A DNA stretch of 64,000 nt from Falciphora oryzae (Eukaryota > Ascomycota > Sordariomycetes > Magnaporthales > Magnaporthaceae): the NCBI GenBank assembly GCA_000733355.1, contig JNVV01000012.1, positions 270,557-334,556 of the forward strand, read 5' to 3'. Numbering within the stretch: the stretch's first letter is position 1; the number at the start of each line of letters is the position of its first letter. Positions 55,657-64,000 of this stretch are shown here, in pieces. The notes under the pieces were generated by a model that had not been told where the DNA came from, made no database searches, and worked only from the letters and a program-made list of their open reading frames with translations. The translations under genes and the position numbers were made by a program.

Positions 55657-56679
55657 TTAGACGGCAGCTGCTTGCCCGTTCTCACCCTTGCCGTTCAACT
55701 TGTCATAGTCGATCATGTCCCACTGCTTGGGCTGGGTCATGACGCCCTCATCCAGCAGCGCCTGCATGGCGCCTTGGAAGTCGTCCAGCCCCAGATGCAG
55801 CGCCAGCTCGGTGTAGTCCTTGGTCCACAGCCCCGGCGAGCCGCGGGGGTACTGGGACCGGAAGCCGACGAAGCGCTGGGCCCGCTTGGACAACTTCCTG
55901 GCAGTCTCGGGGGTGATGATGAAGGGGTGGGCCTCGGAGGGCGTGAGGAAGCTGGGGACGACGGTCAGCTGGGTGCACTTGCGCTCGGTCGCGGTCCTGT
56001 TCTCGCCCATGGCGTGCACGACCTTGCCGCTGATGAGCAGGCAATCGCCCATGTCCATCTCGGCGGGTATGGTCTGCTCCATGCGGCCGCGCTGGTCAAA
56101 CGGCCAGCGGTTGCTGCCGGGGATCACGCGGGTCGCGCCGTTGTCGTCGCGGAAGTCGGAGAAGGCGAACAGGAAGCTGATCTTGGCCTCTGTCCCGTCG
56201 GGCCCCAGCTGCGCGTAGGGCGGGTACGAGGTCAGGTCGCGGTGCAGCACCTGGCCCGGCTGCGGGCCCATGGCGTCGAGCGTGGACGCGGTCGAGAGCC
56301 AGTAGTCGCCGTTGTGGCCGCCCTCGCGGAAGCAGCGGCCGCACACGGCGTGCACGAAGGCGCTCTCGACGACGCGCGCGCGGAACGTAGGCGAGTGGTT
56401 GATGAGGTCGCCCGCGCGCCGCGTTCGGGTGCCGTGGAAGATCTGCAGGTCCTTGTGCGGCACCAGGCTGCCGCGCTGCACCGTGCGCAACAGCGGCTCC
56501 AGCTCGGCGTTGATCTGGGCGGCTTCCGAGCGCGTGAGCATGCCCTTGATGATGACGGCGCCCGATTTGTGCCACGCCGCGAAGACGTCGTCCAGCGGCG
56601 TGTCGACCGTCACCTCGGCGAGCTTGGGCAGGCCGTTGGACTGGGCCGTCTGGGGGACGTCGGTGGGGACTCGCCACAT
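55657..56679 (-). CDS. PhyH-family Fe(II)/2-oxoglutarate dioxygenase
   Basis: A single-exon 340-aa protein. The facial triad is HRD in QVLHRDLTSYPPY (about 146) and the distal His in GKVVHAMGENRT (about 221); the 2-oxoglutarate-binding Arg is probably the one in that last block. The N-terminal block GAVIIKGMLTRSEAAQINAE and the central FLFAFSDFRDDNGATRVIPGS are typical of phytanoyl-CoA-dioxygenase-like enzymes of fungal secondary metabolism. Fumonisin FUM3, a C-5 hydroxylase, is a 2-oxoglutarate dioxygenase with the same role type. Expected action is hydroxylation (or desaturation) of the polyketide backbone. The substrate is inferred. The ATG at 56679 directly precedes the conserved part. 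Confidence 0.87.
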   Translation of the reverse strand: MWRVPTDVPQTAQSNGLPKLAEVTVDTPLDDVFAAWHKSGAVIIKGMLTRSEAAQINAELEPLLRTVQRGSLVPHKDLQIFHGTRTRRAGDLINHSPTFRARVVESAFVHAVCGRCFREGGHNGDYWLSTASTLDAMGPQPGQVLHRDLTSYPPYAQLGPDGTEAKISFLFAFSDFRDDNGATRVIPGSNRWPFDQRGRMEQTIPAEMDMGDCLLISGKVVHAMGENRTATERKCTQLTVVPSFLTPSEAHPFIITPETARKLSKRAQRFVGFRSQYPRGSPGLWTKDYTELALHLGLDDFQGAMQALLDEGVMTQPKQWDMIDYDKLNGKGENGQAAAV

Positions 56680-57387
56680 GGTTGCGTCTTGGGGGTGGGT
56701 GGCGGACGGGATGGCGGTGGTGAATCAGGGCTCGAAGGGTTCGGTAACCGGTCAAGCAGGGCGGGAGAGATGCTGGACTGATACGTTCTAGATACCGCCT
56801 AGTATCGGTGTTTTATCGTAAAAGGAACCCTCGGAAGTTAGGTCTGCCTCAAAAGAAGCCCCAGGCACGGCCCGTCCACCGGTCCGCCGGTCACCCGCAG
56901 GTCGCAGCCATCGGGCTTGCGGGTTCCGGTCCCGAGGCTGGCTAGTCGAAGCACGCAGATCCTGGTCGTCCCACGCCAGCCACAGGATCGGCTCGCCGAG
57001 AGCGGGCAGGGGCCTGGTTCAGGGACATCAGGGGTCGGGACGAAGACGGAGGGGTTTGGGTCATTGCGAGATAGTGAACCGGCGTAGTCTGTCTTGTCGC
57101 GATAGTAACACAGACATCATGAGCCTAGGTACCGACATCAGTTTATAGCTGGGTAGGCTGCTTGAAGGTTCGAGCTTTTTGCGGCTGGCGCAGGAAGATG
57201 TGGAAACAAATAGATTGTATCGCGGATAGATTGGATTTGATCAATAAGGCCATATTTTCATACATGAGAGCATATAGGAATCAACAAAATGAACACAATA
57301 ACTAGTCATCAGAGCAGCAGATGGAAACCAGCGCACAAACGAAACGCCAGAAAAGAACCTTCGCAAAAAAAACAGCCAAAAGCAACC
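56680..57387. promoter_or_regulatory. Spacer: dioxygenase promoter and PKS 3' end
   Basis: 708 bp without a gene; contains cluster motif 5. AT-rich part near 57210-57300 is likely the PKS 3' UTR. Confidence 0.5.
56920..56928 (-). promoter_or_regulatory. Cluster motif 5 (CGGAACCCG on minus strand)
   Basis: CGGGTTCCG on the + strand, 241 bp upstream of the dioxygenase ATG. The minus strand reads CTCGGGACCGGAACCCGC, sharing the TCGGG flank of motifs 1 and 3. Confidence 0.55.
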
Positions 57388-60300
57388 CTACGCTCCCTTG
57401 TCCTCAGTTGTCTTCCTATACAGCTCCTCGGCGGCATGCTGCCCCAGAATGTCCAAAGACCCCATGCTCATCATCTCCAGCATGGGAATATCCAACGAAA
57501 ACACCTGCTTGATCCACGCGCGCAGCTCAAGCGCCACGAGCGAGTCGAGCCCGAGGTCAACCAGGGGCATGCTGGTCTTGAGGCCGTCCTGGGGCTTGAG
57601 CAGAAGGTCGAGCAGCTTCTTACCGATCTCGACGGCGAAGAGCCCGGCCGCCTGCTGGGTCTTGAGCACCAACGGGTCCGCCTGGGCGCCGCTCAGGTAG
57701 GAGCGCAGCACGTCGGTCGACGCGGCCGCGACGGCGGCCGTCGAGTTGTTGTGGTACGACGCCATGCGCCGGTCCTTTTTCCAGATGACGTAGTTGCTCG
57801 GGTCGTGCAGCGGGATCAGCAGAGCGAGCCCGACGAGGAAAGTGTTCTTGTGCGAGAAGCCAAACGCGTTCCTCGAGTTGGCCGCGGCCGCGCCGGCAAG
57901 CGCCGCCCCGAGGCCCCCCTCGGCCCGGCTGTGCACCTGCATGGAGATGGCCATGGCGTCGATGACCTCCTGCTCCAGGACCGGCTTGAAGCCGCTGCGC
58001 GACATCTTGCCGATCATGCCCTGGTGCTCCGAGATCCACCCGACGTCCTCGACGGCGCCCATGTCGACGACCGAGGCCGGGAGGCCCAGCCCGTTGCGGT
58101 ACTGGGCGAAGGCATCCAAGAAGCTGTTGCCGCTGGCGTAGTTTGCCTGACCGGCCTGCCCGACGATGCCCGACACAGAGCTGAACATGAGGAAGAAGTC
58201 GAGGTCCGCGCCCGCGGCCACCGAGGCGTTGTGCAGGTTCCAGGTGCCCCGGACCTTGGGCGCAGTCGACGCGTTCCACTCGTCGTGGCTCATCCGCGTG
58301 TAGTTCTCGTTGGCCACTACCATGGACATCTGGACGATGCCCTTGAGCGGTAGGGTTGCCGCCGCGATCGCCCTCTCGACGTCCTCCAGCTTGGTGGTGT
58401 CGCCCGCGACGAGCTTGGCTTTGCAGCCTATGCTTTCCAGCTCCCGGACAAAGGCGTCGTCCTTGTTGGTGAGGCCGGCGCTGCGAGACATGTAGATGAT
58501 CTCTCGGGCCCCGTGGTCGGCCATCCACGTGGACACGGCGCGGCCGATGCCGCCAAGGCCTCCGATCATGAGGTAGGAGGCGGAGCCGCTGAAGGAAACG
58601 TCCAGCTGCCTCCTGACAGTCTGGAGCGGCTCCGACTCTCGTCCGGCCTGCTTCATGGACACGCCGACACGGCCGATGTGCAGACCCTTCTCCATAAAGC
58701 GGAACGCGTCCGTGGTCTGGGACACGGGGAAGATGCGCATGGGGAGCGGCGAGATGTGGCCCTTGTCGTAAAAGTCCAGGATGGTGAAGATCAAGGCCCT
58801 GGCGACGTGGATCCGCTTCCACAGCCCGTCGATGTCGACGCAGCAGTAGTTGCGGTTCGCCAGGAAGGGCTTCATGTCGAGCTTCCCGTCACCGATCAGG
58901 TCCCTCTTGCCGATCTCGAGAAGAGTCCCAAACTCGGCGACGCAGCTCCAGGTGGCGTGCAGGAGCTCTCCGGAGAGCGAGTTGAGGACGAAGTCGACGC
59001 CGCGGCCTCTGGTCTCGCGCATGACGCCGTCCACGAAAGACCTGTCGCGAGAGTTGAAAATGCGGTTTCTCGGTATGTTGTAGTTGTCCATCAGATACTT
59101 GACCTTTTCCTCGCTACCGACCGTGACGTACAGCTCGGTCTCCAGCATCCGGGCAACCTGGATGGCGGCCAGGCCGACGCCGCCGCAAGCGCTGTGGATG
59201 AGAACGGTCTGTATAATGTTACTATTAGTAACGCCATCTGGAGCCACGCTAGGGCGAGCGAGTTGCGGGGTAGTTACTGACCTGGCCCTTCGTGACACGT
59301 CCGACGTTGATCATGGAATGGATGGCGGTGAAGTAGGGAATCAGCATCGTCCCAGCCTGGTCGAACGAGAGGCTGTCGGGAATCCGCACGCAGACGGCCG
59401 CCAGCGTGGTCGTGTAGGTTGAGAAGGCGTCCTTCCTGCAGAAGCAGACGACGCGATCGCCCACTTTGAGATCGTCCGGGCTGACGTCCGATCCGACGCG
59501 GGTGACGACGCCGGCGGCCTCGATGCCGAACAGGCGGACGGGGAGCTCGACGATCCCCAGGGCGACAAGTACGTCCTATAACTAATGCGTTAGTCGATGG
59601 CACTACCAGTAGATCCGGGGAATGAGGAAGTCGGCCCACCCTAAAGTTCAGTCCCGCCGAGTGGACCTCGACCTCGACCTCATCGGCATCGAGCTCCTTG
59701 CGCTTGTGTTTGGCATAGTGCAAGCTGTTGATGCGCCCGGGCGTGGTAACGTTCAGGGTTGCCATCTCATTCGCCTCGTGCGAGATGAGGAGCTCGTCCT
59801 TGAGAACAAAGGGGTGGAAGCGGGCGAGCTGGACGCGGTCGTTGAAAATGGCCCACTCGAAGTCCGGGTTGAGCTCCTCGTCGTCATACGAGCGCGCCTG
59901 AAACCTGGCCAGGACCTGAAGGAGGCGGCTGATGGACCCGGGGCTGTCAAAGTCGTCGACCTGGCAGGTCCCCAGCTCGGCTAGCTGCTCCGTGCGGACG
60001 GTCCTGGCGAAGCCGAGAACCTGGGCGTACCTGGGATCCTTGCATCCGATGTCGACGAGATGCGTCGCCCAGAGCATCCCGGCGCCCTTCTCCTGGAGCC
60101 CAAGGAGGAATGCCTTGAAGGCCTTGAAGTTTGCCTCCTCAATGTCGTGGAAGAAAGGCTTGTCAACATCCAGCAGGGAAAGCACATCCTGTCCGGCTGG
60201 GGCTTCATCGGCGAGCCCGCACTTGACGATCTCATAGCCGCCCTCCTCGAGCTGGCCCAGGATGCGCTGAACCTGGGCTCCTTCATTTTCCACAAGCACG

Positions 60301-63300
60301 GTGACCTTTTTGACAAGCGCCTCGGCCACGGGCCTGGTGACGATGGTCGCCGTGACCTGGAAAGGGGCCTCGGCGTCGAGAACCACGGCCTCGGGCGCGT
60401 CAAAGCCGGCAACGGCAAGCCTCGACTGCAGCTCGTCGGTGCTAAAGTACGGCGGCTGGGCCGGGCCGTCCGAGGGGCTCGACCACCAGCTCGGGAGGAC
60501 CCCCAGCAGATAGTCCACCCACCTCGACGACGGGCAGAGCTCCTGCAAGAACAGCCTGCCATTCGGCTGGAGGAGCTTCCTCATGTTGGCGAGGCTCTGC
60601 TGGGCACTCTTGGCCTCGCGGAGGGTGTTGATGGCGATGATGAGATCGTAGCTGGTGTCGGCAAAACCCTGGTCGAAGGGGTCTTCGTTGATGTTCAGGG
60701 TCGCATAGTCCATGTTGGCGAACAGCTTCTCCTGGGCCTCGGCTGCGAGGTAGCCCGGCGTGGTCAGCGTGTACTTGGCGCAGAGTATTTCACCGTCCTC
60801 GCGAGTGAGGTGCTGCAGGATCTCGCGGTGGAACGAGACGCCGCTGCTGGTGCCAATCTCGAGGATGCGGAGGTTGGGCTTGGAGTGCATCAGTTGCTGA
60901 ATAAACTCCTTCCGCTCCACGTGTCCGAGGTACTGGTGGACGGGCTCAAAGGCTCCTTCGGATAGCACATCTTCCAGGCGGCCGCCAGACAGCAGCGAGT
61001 CCAGATTCATGCAGACCTGATACATGGCAGCAGCGACTGGGCCCGCAGGCGTGTCGGCCAGCTGGTTCAGCAAGCCATCAATACCGGCGACAAGCCCCTG
61101 TCTGTCGAATCCTGTGGAGAAGAGAGGCAGAGTGGGAGACCCGACTGTCGGCTGGGACTCGATCCAGTCAACGTGCTTCTGGAGATATGCCGGGTTCGCG
61201 CTATACGACGACTCGGCGAGCCGCGACTGGGACAGGCGCAGGCAGAACTCGCCCAGCGCGCCAAGTGCGCCCGAGTGGTGAGCCCGTATCTGAGGCGTGT
61301 GGAAGAGCTCCTGGACGTCCAGGCAGTCAATGTCGGGCTTCCACTCGCACCTCGACGCGGCGTGCCCGTCCGTTATCTCGATGGCGCCGGCGCCGTCCGC
61401 AGGGGACATACGGATGCCAGTCGCGTCGACGACCTTTTTACCATTCGAGAAGCACGAGCCATGGCCGACGACGGAGGAGTTGCTCGACAGCTTGGCCGCG
61501 ACGTTGGTGATTACGTCCGAGCCGCACATGTACACCTTGATCTGGTCGATGCCGGTCGGCAGCCAGGTCTTGGTGTTGCGGGCTTTGCCGTTGATGGCGG
61601 CAGCGCCCAGGATCTGCAGGACCGAATCGAGGACGGTGGGGTGGATGAAGTAGTTGCCCTCGTCCCCCTGTCTTCCGTTGCTGACGTGTCCCATGGCCCG
61701 CTGCTCCCAGGTTGAGGTAGCCATCGTGGTGAGCGTCTGGAAAGAAGGCCCCAAGTTGAGACCACCCTTGGCCATCTTCTCAAACCACTTCCTCACGTTC
61801 AGCTTCCTGGGGAGGTCTTCCGGCTCCCGCATCTCCTCGGGCGGGGTCTGCAGGGCGGAAACCTGCCCCGTGCAGTGCTTTGTCCAGCTGCGCCCGTTGT
61901 AAGACGACACGGCAAAGTTCCACCACTGGCTGTCCAGGGAGTTGGTCAGGCGGTGTGGGTAAAAGGTGGCCACGATCTCGGTCGGCTTCCCCTCGCTAAG
62001 CACGAGAGCGGTGCTCACGAGGATGTTTCGGACGGCAAAGCCCTCCTCGGCGCCGGTCAGCTGCCTGATGGCCTCGCCCGCGAGCGAAATGTAGCCGCAA
62101 AACGGGAACACGATGTTCTCGCCGACCTTGTGATCGCGCAGCCATGGCGCGTTGGTGATGTGGATGAGGTTGCGCCACACCGGCTCCGTGTCGCTGCACT
62201 CGACCACCCTGAGGCCCAGGAGGTCGTGGTGCGGAAACTTGCGGTTGCGCCAGTCCTTGCTCAGGCGAGATTCGTACCAGTACGTGCCCTCGTGGTTGAA
62301 AGGGTACGTGGGGAGGCCCAGGAGGCTGGACCCCGTTGGGTAGAGGGCCTCGAGGTCGACAGATGCGCCGTTGGAGTGAAGGCCCCCAATCGCCGCAAGA
62401 AGGGACACGACACAGTCCTGGTTACGCGCCATCGCCGACACGTAAGGGAGCGGGGAGTTGGTTTGTGCAAAGATCTGCCTCAGTGGCCCCGCGAGCGCTC
62501 CGTGAGGCCCAACCTCGAGGAAGACGGCGTTCTTCCCGATCTCGTGCCTCAGGATGGCCGAGACGGCCTCGCGGAATCGGACTGGCGACTCCAGGTTCTC
62601 TTGCCAGTACGTCGGCCCGAAAGTGTGCTCCGGGTCCACGAGCTTACCAGTAACGCTGGAGAAGAACAGGACCGACGGTGCTCGTCCGACCACCTGCTTG
62701 TCGATGAGCGCCTGGTAGTGGTGGCCAATCTCCTTCATGTGGTGCGAGTGGTAGGCCTTGTCAACCTGCAGCAGTCTGGCCAGAGTCTGCGGCTGACCCT
62801 CCTTGACTGCCGCGACGACAGCCTCGACAGCTTCGGTGTCGCCCGAGATGGTCACACTCTTTGGGGAGTTGTCGCAAGCGATGGTCACGCCGGGGACGAG
62901 ATACTTTCCCGTCTCTCCCCAGCCCAACCCGATCGCTGCCATGGCCCCGGGCTTCTCCTGCTTGACCGTCACGGCTCCGCGGTGGTGGGCTGCCGTGATT
63001 GCTTCCCCGGCCGTGAGGGCTCCGGCAGCATAGGCCGCCGCGATCTCGCCCGAGGAATGACCCACTACGGCCTGCGGCGTGACCCCTGCAGCCTTCAGGG
63101 TGTCGACGAGCGCGATCTGGACCGCGGTGCAGAGGGGTTGGGAGAACTCGGCCGAGGAAATGCGACTCTTCTTCCCGGCCTTCTTGAGTTCCTCCTGTAT
63201 CGAGTAGCGGGGCTTCTCTCCGTCAATAGATTGAAGATGCTGGTCGAGAGAGCGGATGCTGGACTTGAAAGCATCGTTGGACTGCAGCAGTTCCAACCCC

Positions 63301-64000
63301 ATACGGGGCCACTGAGCGCCTTGGCCGGTGAAGACCATGACGACGTCCCTGGGCTTGGAGGGATCTACCTGCACCCGCGGAGAGACGGTTTCGAGAATGC
63401 CGTTCTTGACGATGCCGAAAGCCCGGTGCGATAGTTGTCTCCTCCTTCTGGCGAGGGTGTAGGCCAGATCAGCGATCTTGTCCGTGTTCTGCTCGATCCA
63501 GGGCTTGTAGCCATCGACTAGCCTGGTGAAGGACTTGGGCGAGTTTGCCGAGAACAAGAGGAGCTCGGGAGACTCGGAAGGCTCGTGGACCGCAGCCGGG
63601 ACGCCGTGGTAAGCCGCGGACTCCAGAATGACGTGGGCGTTTGCGCCACCAATGCCAAAGGAGTTGACGCTCACGCGGTCGAGGCGGCCTTCTGGCCACG
63701 GCATCGCCTCCGTCGGGACCGACAGCTTCGCCTCCTCGAACGGGATGTTGGGGTTGGGGGTAGTAAACTTGATGTTGGGAGGAATGGTGCGGTGCTGAAG
63801 CGCCTTGACCATCTTCAAGAGTGACACCAAGCCGGACGCAGCCTCGGTGTGTCCTAGATTGGGCTTGACCGAGCCGATGTAGACGCCCTTCTCCCCGAAG
63901 ACGCGGGCAACGGCCTTGGTTTCGATGGGGTCGCCCGTCGCCGTGCCGGTGCCGTGGCACTCGACCATGGCGGTCTCAGAGAAGTCGTCGATGCCCGCGA
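57388..64000 (-). CDS. Highly reducing polyketide synthase (partial, N terminus outside window)
   Basis: Three exons in view (64000-59640, 59575-59282, 59208-57388; introns 64 and 73 nt) encode the last 2157 aa. Domain order: KS end (catalytic His in VECHGTGTATGDP and VKPNLGHTEAASG), AT (VVGHSSGEIAAAYAAG, about 63040-63070), DH (DHKVGENIVFP near 62130 and HPTVLDSVLQ near 61640), C-MT (60450-60960), ER (HSACGGVGLAAIQVA near 59180), KR (GGLGGIGRAV near 58555; Tyr in QANYASGNSF near 58140) and ACP (LGLDSLVALELRAW near 57545). No thioesterase or reductase follows, so chain release must be done in trans, fitting the alpha-oxoamine synthase. The methyltransferase SAM motif is altered (LEIGTSSGVS instead of ExGxGTGG), so C-methylation may be lost. 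DH, ER and KR look intact, so a largely saturated chain is expected. Confidence 0.95.

Larger units (their letters stand above)
46225..64000. other. Biosynthetic gene cluster, sphinganine-analogue type (right side outside window)
   Basis: Seven adjacent genes: alpha-oxoamine synthase (-), KDSR-like reductase (+), acyltransferase (+), SUR2-like hydroxylase (-), MFS exporter (+), PhyH dioxygenase (-), HR-PKS (-). A PKS without a thioesterase plus an alpha-oxoamine synthase and a 3-ketosphinganine-type reductase is the known core logic of fumonisin, AAL-toxin and sphingofungin biosynthesis. No P450, ceramide synthase or transcription factor lies inside the window. All larger spacers share a CGGAAYCCG motif. 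The class is well supported; the product is inferred. Confidence 0.75.

Noticed and set aside
61875..63434. 519-codon + strand frame
   Set aside because: Antisense of the PKS AT/DH region; the minus strand has all catalytic motifs.
1..64000. CRISPR arrays, operons, bacterial promoters or riboswitches
   Set aside because: The sequence is fungal with spliceosomal introns; no spaced direct repeats of CRISPR type were seen.

Overview
The window is nuclear DNA of a filamentous ascomycete (Pezizomycotina, most likely a Sordariomycete). The evidence is short GT-AG introns of 50-330 nt with CTAAC/CTGAC-type branch sites, GC-rich coding regions, long gene-poor spacers, and fungus-specific families (2EXR, F-box with a CxxC ribbon, a KEX2-repeat peptide, a highly reducing polyketide synthase). 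There is one assembly gap of 182 N (22448-22629). Starts and introns were read by eye from ATG context, splice sites, branch motifs and reading phase.

Left third (1-10.9 kb): poor in genes and rich in repeats. It holds a secreted tandem-repeat precursor with dibasic KEX2 sites (2203-2625), a frameshifted 2EXR gene (5827-7111), a decayed LINE-type retrotransposon tail (7501-8410), a (CT)n tract and the 3' half of a 5S rRNA gene (8958-9018).

Middle (10.9-45.6 kb): mainly conserved cellular genes. These are a KDM4-type JmjC histone demethylase (-), an F-box protein (+), a large glycosylated multi-span membrane protein (+), an LCB3-type long-chain-base phosphate phosphatase (-), a FabG/Oar1-like SDR (+), the SUMO-activating subunit UBA2 (-), a queuosine-salvage protein (+), DNA polymerase delta subunit 4 (-), an uncharacterised OB-fold-like protein (-), a CDC10-class septin (-), mitochondrial ribosomal protein L32 (+) and a membrane-anchored orphan whose frame is interrupted by one TAG (+).

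Right end (46.2-64.0 kb, running off the edge): a secondary-metabolite gene cluster. In order it has an alpha-oxoamine synthase, a 3-ketosphinganine-reductase-like SDR, a BAHD-like acyltransferase, a SUR2-like sphingoid-base hydroxylase, an MFS exporter, a PhyH dioxygenase and a highly reducing PKS (KS-AT-DH-MT-ER-KR-ACP, no thioesterase). This toolkit fits a sphinganine-analogue metabolite of the fumonisin/AAL-toxin/sphingofungin type: the PKS makes an alkyl chain, the oxoamine synthase releases it by condensation with an amino acid, the reductase sets the 3-hydroxyl, and the hydroxylase, dioxygenase and acyltransferase decorate the base before export. The exact product cannot be read from sequence.

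The 9-bp inverted motif CGGAAYCCG (CGG-N3-CCG, a Zn2Cys6-type site) occurs five times, in all four larger spacers between the cluster genes, and I found it nowhere else in the window. This suggests a dedicated regulator encoded outside the window.
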